Source: Sphingomonas aquatilis (GTDB taxonomy: Bacteria; Pseudomonadota; Alphaproteobacteria; Sphingomonadales; Sphingomonadaceae). From it: a stretch of 64,000 bases of DNA. Below are positions 1 to 11,596 of this stretch, piece by piece (the first letter of the stretch is position 1; each line of letters starts with the position of its first letter). The translations under genes were made by a program, and so were the position numbers. The notes below the pieces were generated by a model. The model was not told the DNA's origin, did not search any database, and was given only the letters and a program-made list of their open reading frames with translations. The stretch lies in contig NZ_JACIDB010000001.1 in assembly GCF_014196115.1 (NCBI RefSeq), forward strand, positions 744,001 through 808,000, given 5' to 3'.

Positions 1-309
1 CTTGCCGAGCAGGTACATGTTGCCCTCGTCCGGCGCGGCGGTGTTGACCGCAATCGGGCCGAGCGGGGACAGGCCGGACTGGCGCAGGACATAGGCGGTC
101 TCGCGCTGTGTCAGATGCGTGCCATCGGGCAGGATGTGGGGGGTGAGCACGCCTGCCGCGCGCGCCTTGCCGCGCAATTCGTCGACCAGCGCGTCGCTGG
201 GCCCGTGCGCGTCAAGGCGCGGGTCGCTTTCGTACGGCGCGACGACATCGCGGACGAAGGCCTCCACCGCCGCGCCGATGGTACGCGCCCGCTCGGTGGG
301 CGCGGTCAT
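1..309 (-). CDS. Acyl-CoA dehydrogenase, N-terminal part (cut by window edge)
   Basis: The 103 visible residues begin MTAPTERARTIGAAVEAF and read like the helical N-terminal domain of the ACAD10/11-like acyl-CoA dehydrogenases (DVVAPYE, then a long helix, TQRETAYVLRQSGLSPLGPIAVN, then APDEGNM). The rest, including the FAD-binding and catalytic region, lies left of the window. The ATG overlaps the stop of the upstream SDR gene by four bases (ATGA), so the two are almost certainly cotranscribed and translationally coupled. Its likely job is alpha,beta-dehydrogenation of an acyl-CoA in the same pathway as its neighbours. The subfamily is inferred from the N-terminus only. Confidence 0.75.
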   Translation of the reverse strand, partial: MTAPTERARTIGAAVEAFVRDVVAPYESDPRLDAHGPSDALVDELRGKARAAGVLTPHILPDGTHLTQRETAYVLRQSGLSPLGPIAVNTAAPDEGNMYLLGK

Positions 310-1067
310 CGCGGCGCCATCCGGATCGCGCCGTCGAGGCGGATCGTTTCGCCATTGAGCATCGGGTTGGTCACGATCGATTCGACCAGCTGCGCATATT
401 CGTCGGGCTGGCCGAGGCGGCTGGGGAAGGGCACCTGCGCACCCAGGCTGTCCTGCGCCTCCTGCGGCAGCGTCGCGAGCAGCGGCGTCCAGAAGATGCC
501 GGGCGCGATCGTCATCACGCGGATGCCATAGCGCGCCAGTTCCCGCGCGATCGGCAGCGTCATGCCGACCACGCCGCCCTTGGATGCGGCATAGGCAGCC
601 TGCCCGATCTGACCGTCATAGGCAGCGACGGAGGCGGTGTTGATGACGACGCCGCGCTCCTCGCCGATCGGCGCCGCGGTGTGGAGTGCCGCGGCGAATT
701 TCGACAGGACGTTGAACGTGCCGATCAGATTGATCGTCACGATTTTCGAGAAGGACGCGAGCGGCAGCGGGTTGCCGTCGCGGTCGATCACCTTCGCAGG
801 CGGGCCGATGCCGGCGCAATTCACCAGAATGCGCGCCTTGCCGTTGACGCCCTCCGCTTCCGCGATGGCATCGGCGACCGCCTGTTCGTCGGTGACATCG
901 ACGCGCACGAAATGCCCGCCGATCTCCTGCGCTAGCGCCGTGCCGAGATCGGCGTTGAGATCGAAGATCGTGACCTTGGCGCCCTGAGCCGCAAGCCGTT
1001 TGGCGGTGCCGCCGCCAAGGCCGGAGGCCCCGCCCGTCACGATCGCCGCAATGCCATCGATATTCAT
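306..1067 (-). CDS. SDR-family 3-hydroxyacyl-CoA dehydrogenase, HSD10 type
   Basis: This 253-residue short-chain dehydrogenase has the cofactor motif TGGASGLG near residue 11, an acidic residue after beta-2 (FDLNAD) that favours NAD(H), NCAG near residue 84 and the catalytic YAASK near residue 160. The unusual insert around residues 95-105 and the C-terminal pattern (PFPSRLGQPDEYA, NPMLNGETIRLDGAIRM) are typical of the HSD17B10 / 2-methyl-3-hydroxyacyl-CoA dehydrogenase group. It would oxidise a 3-hydroxyacyl-CoA, possibly 2-methyl-branched, to the 3-ketoacyl-CoA. It lies between two acyl-CoA dehydrogenases on the same strand, which supports a beta-oxidation role. The physiological substrate is unknown. 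Confidence 0.85.
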   Translation of the reverse strand: MNIDGIAAIVTGGASGLGGGTAKRLAAQGAKVTIFDLNADLGTALAQEIGGHFVRVDVTDEQAVADAIAEAEGVNGKARILVNCAGIGPPAKVIDRDGNPLPLASFSKIVTINLIGTFNVLSKFAAALHTAAPIGEERGVVINTASVAAYDGQIGQAAYAASKGGVVGMTLPIARELARYGIRVMTIAPGIFWTPLLATLPQEAQDSLGAQVPFPSRLGQPDEYAQLVESIVTNPMLNGETIRLDGAIRMAPR

Positions 1068-1107
1068 CCTGTCGTCTCTCCGAATTGGTGGGTTTGGGAG
1101 GGCGCCG

Positions 1108-2235
1108 TCACAGCGCGCGGGCGATCACCATGCGCTGAATGTCCGATGTGCCTTCGTAGATCTGGCAGACGCGGACATCGCGATAGATGCGGGCGAGGCC
1201 GAATTCCTCGAGATAGCCGTAGCCGCCGAGCGTCTGGATCGCGCCGGATACGATCCGTTCGGCCGCCTCCGACGCGAACAGCTTCGCCATCGATGCGGCG
1301 GTCAGCGCCGGCTCGCCCGCGTCCTTCAGCGCGGCGGCGTGCAGTACGAGCTGCCGCGCCGCTTCCAATTGCGTGGCGAGGTCGGCGAGGCGGAAGCCGA
1401 CCGCCTGATGGTCGATGATCGGCTTGCCGAAGCTGCGACGGTCACGCGCATAAGCGACGGCGATGTCGAGCGCGGCCTGCGCCATGCCGACCGACTGGGC
1501 GGCGATGCCGATCCGTCCCGCCTCCAGATTGGCGAGCGCGATGGCATAGCCGCGGCCCTCTTCGCCCAGCAGCGCATCGGCGGGCACGTCGCAGTCGACG
1601 AAGCGCAGCGCGCACGTGTCGGAGGCGGACTGGCCGAGCTTGTGTTCGACCTTGTCGACGACATAGCCGGGCGTGTCGGTGGGGACGAGGAAGGCGGACA
1701 TCCCCTTGCGCCCCGCCCCGGGATCGGTGACGGCGATCACCATCGCAACCCCGGCGATCTTGCCCGACGTGATGAATTGCTTGGCGCCGTTCAGCCGCCA
1801 TCCGCCATCGATGCGCGTTGCGGTGGTGCGGATCGCCGCGGCATCCGATCCCGCATCGCTCTCGGTCAACGCGAAGGCGCCGATCGCGTCGCCGGATACC
1901 AGTCGTGGCAGCCAGCGTGCCTGTTGTGCCGCGCTGCCGTCCTTGAGCAGGCCCGAAACCATGATCGAATTCTGGATCGACACGATCGTCGACAGCGCGC
2001 CGTCGGCCGCGGCAAGCTCGATCAGGGCGAGCGCGTACGAGACGTAATCGGTGCCGGCCCCGCCGACATCGGCAGGCGCGGTCATGCCCATCAGGCCAAG
2101 GTCGCCAAGCTGCCGGAACAGGTCGGGCGGATAGCCGCCCGCCGCTTCGAAACCGGCGCTTGCCGGACGAAGACGCTCTTGCGCGAAGGCACGTACCATG
2201 TCGCGGATGGCGATCTGGTCGTCGGTCAGGATCAC
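1108..2235 (-). CDS. Acyl-CoA dehydrogenase, short/branched-chain type
   Basis: The full-length 375-residue flavoprotein resembles butyryl- and 2-methylacyl-CoA dehydrogenases. Visible landmarks are the N-terminal helical domain, FALTESDAGSDAAAI (flavin and substrate contacts), the middle beta domain with KQFITSG, DRRSFGKPI, QTLGGYGYLEEF, and the C-terminal IYEGTSDIQRMVIARAL, where the Glu is the catalytic base in short-chain family members. It would introduce the 2,3 double bond with FAD, passing electrons to ETF. The start is GTG at 2235 behind GGGAGAGG. It is divergent from the acyl-CoA synthetase and leads the operon that continues with the SDR and a second acyl-CoA dehydrogenase. Confidence 0.9.
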   Translation of the reverse strand: MILTDDQIAIRDMVRAFAQERLRPASAGFEAAGGYPPDLFRQLGDLGLMGMTAPADVGGAGTDYVSYALALIELAAADGALSTIVSIQNSIMVSGLLKDGSAAQQARWLPRLVSGDAIGAFALTESDAGSDAAAIRTTATRIDGGWRLNGAKQFITSGKIAGVAMVIAVTDPGAGRKGMSAFLVPTDTPGYVVDKVEHKLGQSASDTCALRFVDCDVPADALLGEEGRGYAIALANLEAGRIGIAAQSVGMAQAALDIAVAYARDRRSFGKPIIDHQAVGFRLADLATQLEAARQLVLHAAALKDAGEPALTAASMAKLFASEAAERIVSGAIQTLGGYGYLEEFGLARIYRDVRVCQIYEGTSDIQRMVIARAL

Positions 2236-2306
2236 GTCTGCCTCTCCCGTCGCGCCCGGTTGTCGGGTCGCCGTGCCTGCCGGGATAGCGGACGCGAGGC
2301 GTTTGG

Positions 2307-2347
2307 GCTTTGCCCGGCACTCGCGCCGCTTTTCACATTTCTTGCGC
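2307..2347. promoter_or_regulatory. Bipartite motif shared with 9667-9707 (candidate operator, copy 1)
   Basis: In the 175-bp divergent intergenic region there is GCTTTGC, then GGC two bases later, an 11-base spacer, and TTTTCACATTTCTTGCGC. The same elements with identical spacing occur at 9667-9707 between the aldehyde dehydrogenase and the TonB receptor. The 18-base right part is identical in both. The motif ends 63 bp before the synthetase ATG and begins 71 bp from the dehydrogenase GTG. The AraC-type protein encoded in the same island is the obvious candidate binder (inference). Confidence 0.7.
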
Positions 2348-2410
2348 TGCGATTGCCGGGCGAGGCTGCGCTGTGGTTCGACCCGATCATAACGATAAGG
2401 GAGAGGTGCG

Positions 2411-3928
2411 ATGCATCCGGCAGACCATGCCGTCCGTCATCCGCAGAAGGCCGCGATCGTGCTGGCGACGTCGGGCGAGCAGATCAGCTTCGCCGCGCTG
2501 GATGCGCAGTCCAATGCCAGCGCGTGGCAGTTGCGGGCGTTGGGCCTGACCCGCGGCGATGTCGTCGCAACCGTGTTCGCCAATGCGCCCGAGGTCTTCG
2601 TGTTCGGCTGGGCGGCGCAGCGGTCCGGGCTGTACCAGACCGCGATCTCGAACAAGCTGAGCGCGCGCGACATCGCCTATATCCTGCGCGATTGCAGGGC
2701 GAAGCTGCTGGTCGTCTCGCCCGCTTATGCCGAACTGGCGCTGGCGGCTTTGGCAGAGGCGCCGGATGTGCCGGCCTATTGCTGGACGGGCGCACGCGAG
2801 GGGCTGGCGGACTGGTCCGCGGCGGTGGCGGCGCGGCCGACCACCCCGATCCCGGATGAAAGCGCGGGGACTGATCTGCTCTATTCCTCCGGAACCACCG
2901 GGCGGCCGAAGGGGGTGAAGGGGGCGCTGCCAACCGGGCCGATCGGCGCGGACACGCCGCTGACGCGGATGGGCAGCGGCCTGTACGGCATGGGTGCGGA
3001 CAGCATCTATCTGTCGACGTCACCACTCTATCACGCCGCGCCGCTACGCTGGGCGATGGCTGTGCAGCAACTGGGCGGGACCGTGATCGTCATGGAGCGG
3101 TTCGATGCCGAGGAGGCGCTGCGCCTGATCGAGCGGTATCGGGTGACGCAGGCGACGTTCGTGCCGACGCATTTCGTGCGCATGCTAAAGCTGCCCGAGG
3201 CGGTGCGCCGCCGCTATGACTTATCGTCGTTGCGCGCCGTGGTGCATGCGGCGGCGCCATGCCCCGTGCCGGTCAAGCGCGCGATGATCGAATGGCTGGG
3301 GCCGATCGTCCACGAATATTATTCGGGCACCGAAAGCTGCGGGATCACCGCCTTGTCGAGCGAGGAATGGCTGCGCAAGCCGGGGTCGGTCGGGCGTGCG
3401 GTGCTGGGCAATATCCATATCGTCGACGATGCGGGCGTCGAGCTGCCGCCGGGGGAAACGGGCAACGTCTTTTTCGGCGACGGGCCGCGATTCGAATATC
3501 TCAACGATCCGGTGAAGACGGCGGAGGCGCACAATGATGCAGGCTGGGCGACGTTGGGCGACATCGGGCATGTCGATGAGGATGGCTATCTGTTCCTGTC
3601 CGACCGCAAGAGCTTCATGATCATTTCGGGCGGGGTGAACGTCTATCCGCAGGAAATTGAGAATCTGCTGGTGACGCACCCGGCGGTCGCCGACGTCGCG
3701 GTGATCGGCGTGCCGTGCGACGAGATGGGGGAGAGCGTGCTGGCGATCGTGCAGCCGGCCGCGACCGTGCGGGCGGACGATGCGCTGGCGGAGGAGCTGC
3801 GCGGCTTTGCCCGGCGCGAGCTGGGCGGGGTGAAGACGCCCAAGCGCGTGGTGTTCCAGGCGGAGCTGCCGCGCGAGCCGACGGGCAAGTTGCTGAAGCG
3901 CGTGCTGCGCGAACACTATTGCCGCTAG
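2411..3928 (+). CDS. Acyl-CoA synthetase (AMP-forming)
   Basis: This 505-residue member of the ANL superfamily would activate a carboxylic acid to its CoA thioester in two steps through an acyl-adenylate. Motifs seen: the P-loop YSSGTTGRPKGV near residue 160, the A5-like EYYSGTES near residue 300, GYLFLSDRKSFMIISGGVNVYPQEIE (hinge and A8 region) near residue 395, and the catalytic lysine context PTGKLLKRVLR at the C-terminus. The overall layout matches medium-chain or side-chain-degrading synthetases of FadD13 type, but the substrate cannot be told. It is divergent from the acyl-CoA dehydrogenase/SDR operon and shares the conserved motif with the P450 operon. Confidence 0.9.
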   Translation: MHPADHAVRHPQKAAIVLATSGEQISFAALDAQSNASAWQLRALGLTRGDVVATVFANAPEVFVFGWAAQRSGLYQTAISNKLSARDIAYILRDCRAKLLVVSPAYAELALAALAEAPDVPAYCWTGAREGLADWSAAVAARPTTPIPDESAGTDLLYSSGTTGRPKGVKGALPTGPIGADTPLTRMGSGLYGMGADSIYLSTSPLYHAAPLRWAMAVQQLGGTVIVMERFDAEEALRLIERYRVTQATFVPTHFVRMLKLPEAVRRRYDLSSLRAVVHAAAPCPVPVKRAMIEWLGPIVHEYYSGTESCGITALSSEEWLRKPGSVGRAVLGNIHIVDDAGVELPPGETGNVFFGDGPRFEYLNDPVKTAEAHNDAGWATLGDIGHVDEDGYLFLSDRKSFMIISGGVNVYPQEIENLLVTHPAVADVAVIGVPCDEMGESVLAIVQPAATVRADDALAEELRGFARRELGGVKTPKRVVFQAELPREPTGKLLKRVLREHYCR

Positions 3929-4078
3929 CTGCGGCGTCGGGCGGTCGTCCGCGTTGTCGGCGCCGTCGTGCCATCGGTGTGGCGTCGCCGATCACTGCGC
4001 CGTCGACGCTCTGCACCACCCGGCGCTCGGCATCGACGGCATGGCCGCTGACGACGGTCGCCACATCGAATGGCAGGG

Positions 4079-5185
4079 TCAGGGGATGAGCACGACCTTG
4101 ATGCACTCGCCACGCGCCTGCGCCGCGATGGCGTCGTTGATCTGGGCGAGCGGGAAGGTCTGGACCAGCCGGTCGAACGGGAAGCGGCCGTCGCGATGCG
4201 CCGCGATCAGCTGCGGAATGAAGGTCTGCGGATCGCTGTCGCCCTCCATGATCCCGACGACGCGCTGCCCGAAGGTGATCATCGCGGCAATGTTGATCGC
4301 GACGGCATCCTCCGCCTTCGGGGGAACGCCGACCAGCCCGATCATGCCGCGGGAGGCGAGCGCGCCGAGCGCCGCCTCGATCGCCTCGACCCGGCCGCTG
4401 GTGTCGAAGGCGAAGTCGAAGCCATCGGCGATGATGCCGCGCAACGCTTCGGTGACGGGACCGGCATGGGGATCGATGACGTGGGTCGCGCCGAGGTCCA
4501 GTGCGATCTGGCGGCGTGCCTCAACGGGTTCGACCAGCGCGATCGTCGTGCAGCCCTGGATTTTTGCGCCCATCACCGCAGCGAGACCGACGGGCCCGCC
4601 GCCGACGATCGCGATCGAGCTGCCCGCCGGACAGGCCATCGAGCGCATCACCCCGCCGGCGCCGGTCTGGAACCCGCAGCCAAGGGGCCCAAGGATTTCG
4701 AGCGGTGCGTCCGCGTCCTCGACCTTCACGACATTGCCCGCGCGGACGATCGCCTGGGCGGCAAAGCTCGACTGGCCGAAGAAGTGCGAGGCGATCGACT
4801 CGCCATTGGCGGAATAGGCGGTCGACCCGTCCTCCAGCCGCATGCCGGCATAGTTCAGCGGCGGAAAATCGCGGCAATAGCTGGGCAGATGCTCCTGGCA
4901 GCGCGCGCAATGGCCGCAGCTGGAAAAGCCGAGGACGACACGGTCGCCGACCGCCAGTCCCTCGACTCCCTCGCCGACCTCTTCGATCACGCCTGCACCC
5001 TCGTGGCCGAGCACGGCCGGCAGCGGGTAGGGGGCGAACTGGTCGCGAAAGACGAGATCGGTGTGGCACAGGCCGACCCCGGCGATCTTGACGCGGACCT
5101 CACCGGCGCGCGGTGCTTCGACCGTGACCTCCTCGATCGAGAATGCGCCCTTGGGTGTGCGGGCAACCGCGGCGATGGTCTGCAT
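4079..5185 (-). CDS. Zinc-dependent alcohol dehydrogenase, aryl/allyl alcohol type
   Basis: This 368-residue medium-chain dehydrogenase oxidises a primary alcohol to the aldehyde with NAD(P). Catalytic zinc ligands are seen in GLCHTD (near residue 40) and GHEGAG; the four structural-zinc cysteines are in CGHCARCQEHLPSYC. The Rossmann motif is GGGPVGLAAVMGAK, near residue 200. The long loop after the structural zinc and the GPLGCGFQTGAG segment are typical of the benzyl-alcohol (XylB) and geraniol (GeoA) dehydrogenase group. The start MQTIAAVA at 5185 lies 8 bp after the AraC gene's stop, so this is the last gene of the receptor-P450-regulator operon. The likely substrate is the alcohol made by the P450 (inference). 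Confidence 0.88.
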   Translation of the reverse strand: MQTIAAVARTPKGAFSIEEVTVEAPRAGEVRVKIAGVGLCHTDLVFRDQFAPYPLPAVLGHEGAGVIEEVGEGVEGLAVGDRVVLGFSSCGHCARCQEHLPSYCRDFPPLNYAGMRLEDGSTAYSANGESIASHFFGQSSFAAQAIVRAGNVVKVEDADAPLEILGPLGCGFQTGAGGVMRSMACPAGSSIAIVGGGPVGLAAVMGAKIQGCTTIALVEPVEARRQIALDLGATHVIDPHAGPVTEALRGIIADGFDFAFDTSGRVEAIEAALGALASRGMIGLVGVPPKAEDAVAINIAAMITFGQRVVGIMEGDSDPQTFIPQLIAAHRDGRFPFDRLVQTFPLAQINDAIAAQARGECIKVVLIP

Positions 5186-5193
5186 GAGTGTCC

Positions 5194-6063
5194 CTACTGG
5201 ATGGTATGGCGCCAGCCGCTGGGCGTCTGGCCGGCATATTGGCGGAAGGCTCGCGTGAAATGACTCTGGCTGGTGAAGCCCAGCCGGTCGGCGATGGCGG
5301 CGATCGACATGTCGGACGCGGCGAGCAATTCCTGTGCGCGATCGAGACGCGCCTTCATCACATATTGATGGGGCGTCGTGCCGGTCGATTTCTTGAACAC
5401 GCGGCAGAAATGCGACGGCGTCAGGCCCGCGCGCTGCGCCAGCGCCTCCAGCGTATGGTCGCCTTCGGGATGGGCGAGAATGTCGTTCATGATCTGGTGA
5501 ATGCGATAGGCGGAGAAATCGGTGCTGGGGAAGGCGGCGTCGGCGACCGGCGTCGTGCCGCGCAGCGTGTGCGCACGCAGCGCGCCGAGCAGCGTATCGA
5601 TGTAATTCGCGCGTTCCTCGGTCTGCGCGGCGTATAATTCGCCCAGGATCTGCCGCGTCAGCGCGATGCCGAGCGGGTCGGCGAAGGCGAAGCGCATCGC
5701 GCGAAACTGATCGACCGCGCTCTGCCGTTGCAGCTCGTCGACCGGCACCGAGACGGTGACGACGTCGAGTTCGCCGTCGATCCGCCAGCCCGTGCTGACC
5801 CCAGCGGGCACGATCGTCGCGCAGCCGGGAATCGAGCGCGACTTGCTCCACTGATCCGCTTCCCACAGGCGGGTGTCGGGCTTGCCGCCGACATGGACGA
5901 CGAAGACGGGATCGACCAGCGCCGGCAGTTCATAGCTGCCGATGAATTGCCGCCAGCGGGCGAATTGCCACGCGCCGATGTTGACGCTGCGATCGGGCGC
6001 GCGGCCCAGTGTCTTGGCGATGATCGTTTCGTTGCTGGGCATGCCCGTCGCGTCCCTCTCCAT
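5194..6063 (-). CDS. AraC-family transcriptional regulator
   Basis: The 289-residue protein has an N-terminal sensing domain of the AraC-binding-like type (YELPALVDPVFVVHVGGKPD, then TIVPAGVSTGWRIDGELD) and a C-terminal pair of helix-turn-helices (LEALAQRAGLTPSHFCRVFKK and ADRLGFTSQSHFTRAFRQ, ending GQTPSGWR). The start at 6063 shares its A with the P450 stop codon (TGATG), which suggests coupled translation; an internal ATG at 6042 is an alternative. It lies inside the operon it probably controls, so a positive feedback loop is likely. The candidate operators are the paired motifs at 2307-2347 and 9667-9707. The inducer is unknown. Confidence 0.9.
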   Translation of the reverse strand: MERDATGMPSNETIIAKTLGRAPDRSVNIGAWQFARWRQFIGSYELPALVDPVFVVHVGGKPDTRLWEADQWSKSRSIPGCATIVPAGVSTGWRIDGELDVVTVSVPVDELQRQSAVDQFRAMRFAFADPLGIALTRQILGELYAAQTEERANYIDTLLGALRAHTLRGTTPVADAAFPSTDFSAYRIHQIMNDILAHPEGDHTLEALAQRAGLTPSHFCRVFKKSTGTTPHQYVMKARLDRAQELLAASDMSIAAIADRLGFTSQSHFTRAFRQYAGQTPSGWRHTIQ

Positions 6064-7291
6064 CACGCAGCCCGCAGAACGACGTCGAGGTTCTTCAGGC
6101 CGTTGATGAAGTTCGACCGGAACCGACGCGGCGGCGCTTGCACGTCGAACGATGTAACACGATCGGCGAGCGTGTCGAACGCGATGCGCAGCTGCATTTC
6201 GGCGAGGCGCGATCCGACGCAGACGTGCTGGCCGGCCCCGAAGCCGACATGCTGCGCACCCTTGCGACGAACGTCGAAGCGATCGGCATCGGGGAAGGCG
6301 CTTTCGTCGCGATTGGCGGAGATGTACCACAGCACGACCTTGTCGCCCTTCGCGATGGCCTGACCGCCGACGATGGTGTCCTCCATCGCCGTTCGGCGCA
6401 TGTGCATGACGGGGCTGGCATAGCGGACCATCTCCGGCGCGGCGGTCTTCAGCACGTCGCGGTCGGCGCGGATCGCATCCCACTGGTCCGGGTTGGCCGA
6501 AAAGGCGGCGACGCTGTGGCTGAGCGAGTTGCGCGTCGTTTCGTTGCCGCCGACCAGCACCAAGATGAGATTGCCGATGAAATCGCGGAACGGCACCGGC
6601 ACGCCGTCGATCTCGGCATTGGCGAGCAGCGAGGCGATGTCACCGGTCGGTTCGGCGCGGCGCGCCTCGAACAGCTCCTGGCCGAAGGCGAAGAATTCGC
6701 CCAGCGTCGCGCCCATCGCTTCCGGGCTCTGGCGGAATTCGGGATCGTCCTCGCCGACGAAGGCATTGGTCCAGTCGTACAGCTTGGGCCACAGGTCGAT
6801 CGACACGCCGAGCAGTTCGGCCAGCGTCATCAGCGGCAGCGGTGCGGCGAGGGCCGGCACCAGATTGATCGTCTCGCCGAGCGGGATGTCCGCGACCAGC
6901 TGTGCGACCCGCGTCCGGATGCGCGTTTCGATATCGCCGAGCCGGGCGGGGGACAGCGCCGGCATGACGAACTTGCGGTAGCGGGTGTGGATCGGCGGAT
7001 CGCGCGAGATGAAGGGGATGCCGATCGCCGACTCGCCGGCGCCGGTCAGCCCGACCTCGTTTTCGTTGAAGATGCGATGGCCGCCATTCTCATAGGCCGA
7101 CGAGAACAGCTGCGGCTGGCGTGACACCTCGACAATGTCGGCATGGCGCATGACCGACCAGAAGCCCGCACCGTCGCTTTCGGGGGTCCAATGCACCGGG
7201 TCTTCGCGCCGCAGGTGCGCGAACAGGTCCCATGGCACCCCGGCTTCGTACAGGCCGGGGTCCTTCAGGTCGGCGGCGAGCAGCGTCGCCA

Positions 7292-7292
<1 letters not shown>
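6063..7292 (-). CDS. Cytochrome P450, class I bacterial, CYP124/125/142/153-like
   Basis: This 409-residue soluble P450 would hydroxylate a hydrophobic substrate with O2 and two electrons from a ferredoxin. Seen: I-helix LVGGNETTRNS near residue 240, the ExxR motif as EMVR, HMRRTA followed by KGDKVVLWYISANRDE, and the heme loop GFGAGQHVCVG with the proximal cysteine near residue 355. The HMRRTA and WYISANRDE pattern resembles CYP153 terminal alkane hydroxylases and the CYP124/125/142 group that attack methyl-branched chains. No ferredoxin or ferredoxin reductase gene is visible nearby, so electrons must come from elsewhere in the genome. It is coupled by TGATG overlaps on both sides. Confidence 0.9.
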
Positions 7293-9592
<2,300 letters not shown>

Positions 9593-9666
9593 GGTCCTCT
9601 CCTTGTGATGGGAGGCTCTCGGGTGGCCTCTTCCATGCTGTTGTGTAGCGCAGCCCTTCGTCCGGC

Positions 9667-9707
9667 GCTTTGCATGGCCTTGTTTCGCTTTTTCACATTT
9701 CTTGCGC
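9667..9707. promoter_or_regulatory. Bipartite motif shared with 2307-2347 (candidate operator, copy 2)
   Basis: Between the divergent receptor (start 9592) and aldehyde dehydrogenase (start 9795) lie GCTTTGC, GGC and TTTTCACATTTCTTGCGC, with the same spacings as at 2307-2347. The distance from the 18-base core to the minus-strand start codon is nearly the same in both copies (98 and 95 bp). Because the rest of the two intergenic regions differs, the conservation looks functional and not a recent duplication. Confidence 0.7.
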
Positions 9708-9794
9708 GCACCGCTGCACGGCGGCACCGATCTGCTACGTCGATGGCACAAGGTGTTGCCCGCTTGCCGCGGAGCCACCGCACAGGAGAGCGAG

Positions 9795-11210
9795 ATGGAT
9801 TTCGACGGTCCCTACACCATGACCATCGGCGGCCGGTCGGTGCCCGGCTCGGCCACGTTCGACGTCGTCAATCCGGCCACCGAAGCGGTGATCGCACAGG
9901 CCCCGGAGGCATCGCGCGAGGATCTGGATGCGGCGGTCAAGGCGGCGCGCGATGCCTTCCCCGGCTGGGCGGCGACACCGATCGCGGAACGCCGCCGGGT
10001 GATCGACGCGCTGGGTGATGCGATCCTCGCCAATCTCGACGCATTCAAGCGCCTGCTGACGCTTGAGCAGGGCAAGCCCCACGCCGATGCCCAGGGCGAG
10101 GTCGGCGGCGCGGGCATGTGGCTGAAGGGCGCGGCGACGCTCGACCTGCCGGTGACGGTCAACGAGGATACCGCCGAACGTTACAGCGAGACGCGGCATG
10201 TGCCGATCGGCGTGGTGGGCGCCATCGCTCCGTGGAATTTCCCGATGATCCTCGCGATGTTCAAGGTTGGGCCGGCGCTGCTCGCGGGCAATACGATGGT
10301 GCTGAAGCCGTCGCCGTTCACGCCGCTGACCACGCTGAAATTCGGCGAGCTGGCCGCGACCATCCTGCCCGCCGGCGTGCTCAACGTCGTGACCGGCGGC
10401 GATCGGCTGGGACCGTGGCTGACCGAGCATCCCGGCATCGACAAGGTGAGCTTCACCGGATCGACCGCGACCGGGCGCCGGGTCATGCAGAGCGCGTCGG
10501 CGACGCTGAAGCGCGTGACGCTGGAACTGGGCGGCAACGATCCGGCGATCGTGATGCCCGATGCCGACGTCGCGGCGATCGCGGAAAAGCTGTTCTGGGC
10601 GGCCTTCACCAACAACGGCCAGATCTGCATCGCGACGAAGCGGATGTACGTACACGAGGCCGTGTACGAGCCGCTGAAGGCGGCGCTGGTCGCCTATGCC
10701 AAGACGGTGAAGGTGGGCGATGGGTCGGAACAGGGCACGCAGATCGGCCCGATCAACAACCGTCTGCAATATGAGCGCGTGCTGAGCCTGATCGCGGACG
10801 CCAAGGACAAGGGCTACACGTTCCTGATCGGCGGCGACGCTTCGGACACGCCGGGGTATTTCATCCCGGTGACGATCATCGACAATCCTCCCGAAGACAG
10901 CCGCATCGTGCAGGAAGAGCAGTTCGGCCCGGTGCTGCCGCTGATCCGCTTCGACGATGTCGAGGACGTGATCGCCCGCGCCAACGCCAGCGAATATGGT
11001 CTGGGCGCCTCGGTCTGGGGCGCAGACGAGGACGCCGCATATGCGGTCGCCGAACGGATCGCGAGCGGCACCGTCTGGGTCAACGAGGTACAGCATCTGA
11101 CGCCGTTCGCCGCGTTTGGCGGCATGAAGCAATCCGGCCTGGGCGTGGAAGGCGGCCTCGAAGGCCTGGCGGAATATACCAATACGCAGACGATCACGCG
11201 GCGGCGGTGA
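9795..11210 (+). CDS. NAD(P)-dependent aldehyde dehydrogenase
   Basis: This 471-residue aldehyde dehydrogenase oxidises an aldehyde to the carboxylate. Seen: PWNFPMILAMFKVGPALLAGN (cofactor-binding helix region), FTGSTATGRRVM, the general-base Glu in LELGGNDPAIV near residue 245, and the catalytic Cys in NNGQICIATKR near residue 280; the C-terminus has EEQFGPVLP and FGGMKQSGLG. The start ATG at 9795 is chosen for AGGAGAG directly upstream. It is divergent from the receptor-P450-AraC-alcohol dehydrogenase operon, and would turn the aldehyde made by that alcohol dehydrogenase into the acid taken up by the acyl-CoA synthetase at 2411. The cofactor is not determined. Confidence 0.92.
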   Translation: MDFDGPYTMTIGGRSVPGSATFDVVNPATEAVIAQAPEASREDLDAAVKAARDAFPGWAATPIAERRRVIDALGDAILANLDAFKRLLTLEQGKPHADAQGEVGGAGMWLKGAATLDLPVTVNEDTAERYSETRHVPIGVVGAIAPWNFPMILAMFKVGPALLAGNTMVLKPSPFTPLTTLKFGELAATILPAGVLNVVTGGDRLGPWLTEHPGIDKVSFTGSTATGRRVMQSASATLKRVTLELGGNDPAIVMPDADVAAIAEKLFWAAFTNNGQICIATKRMYVHEAVYEPLKAALVAYAKTVKVGDGSEQGTQIGPINNRLQYERVLSLIADAKDKGYTFLIGGDASDTPGYFIPVTIIDNPPEDSRIVQEEQFGPVLPLIRFDDVEDVIARANASEYGLGASVWGADEDAAYAVAERIASGTVWVNEVQHLTPFAAFGGMKQSGLGVEGGLEGLAEYTNTQTITRRR

Positions 11211-11596
11211 TGTGATTGCGCGATCCTGACGGCCACGGCGTTTTGTGGGTGTTGTAGGGGCGTATTCGGATGGTCGCCCGTCGCGAAGCGGTTGTGCTTC
11301 CGCGACGGGCGTCCAGCTGTTCCGACGTCGTCAGTTTCTGAGTCGTGTGGGCCCAGTTGTAACTTGGACTTCGCGTGTAAAGCACAGATACTGCTGGCAA
11401 TTTATCACAACAGAGCATCGGCGATAATTGTCGGCGCGGTCGCTGTGTAGTCCGCGTCCGAGATGATATTCCTGATCAGTGACCCTGAATACGTCGGATA
11501 CGATGCATTTTTGGTGGTAAAGCCAAGATATCTTGCCGCCCTCAGCGACTCCCATTTATCGCCTACCGAAGCGGTAGGAAAAAGGGAGTGGCGCGC
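11211..11596. other. Intergenic region with hairpin after the aldehyde dehydrogenase
   Basis: This 386-bp stretch is visibly richer in A/T than its neighbours and I see no gene in it. At 11276-11310 there is an inverted repeat, GCCCGTCGCG-AAGC against GCTTC-CGCGACGGGC, with one bulged base and a six-base loop; it could end transcription of the aldehyde dehydrogenase but has no T-run. A second small palindrome, CCTACC-GAAGC-GGTAGG at 11562-11578, sits just before the ribosome-binding site of the FadL-like gene and could affect its translation. Confidence 0.45.

Noticed and set aside
1000..2859. Plus-strand 619-codon open frame over the acyl-CoA dehydrogenase
   Set aside because: Antisense to two well-defined genes and overlapping the start of the acyl-CoA synthetase in another frame.
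11276..11310. Rho-independent terminator after the aldehyde dehydrogenase
   Set aside because: The hairpin is real but there is no following T-run, so it is only described as structure in the intergenic region.
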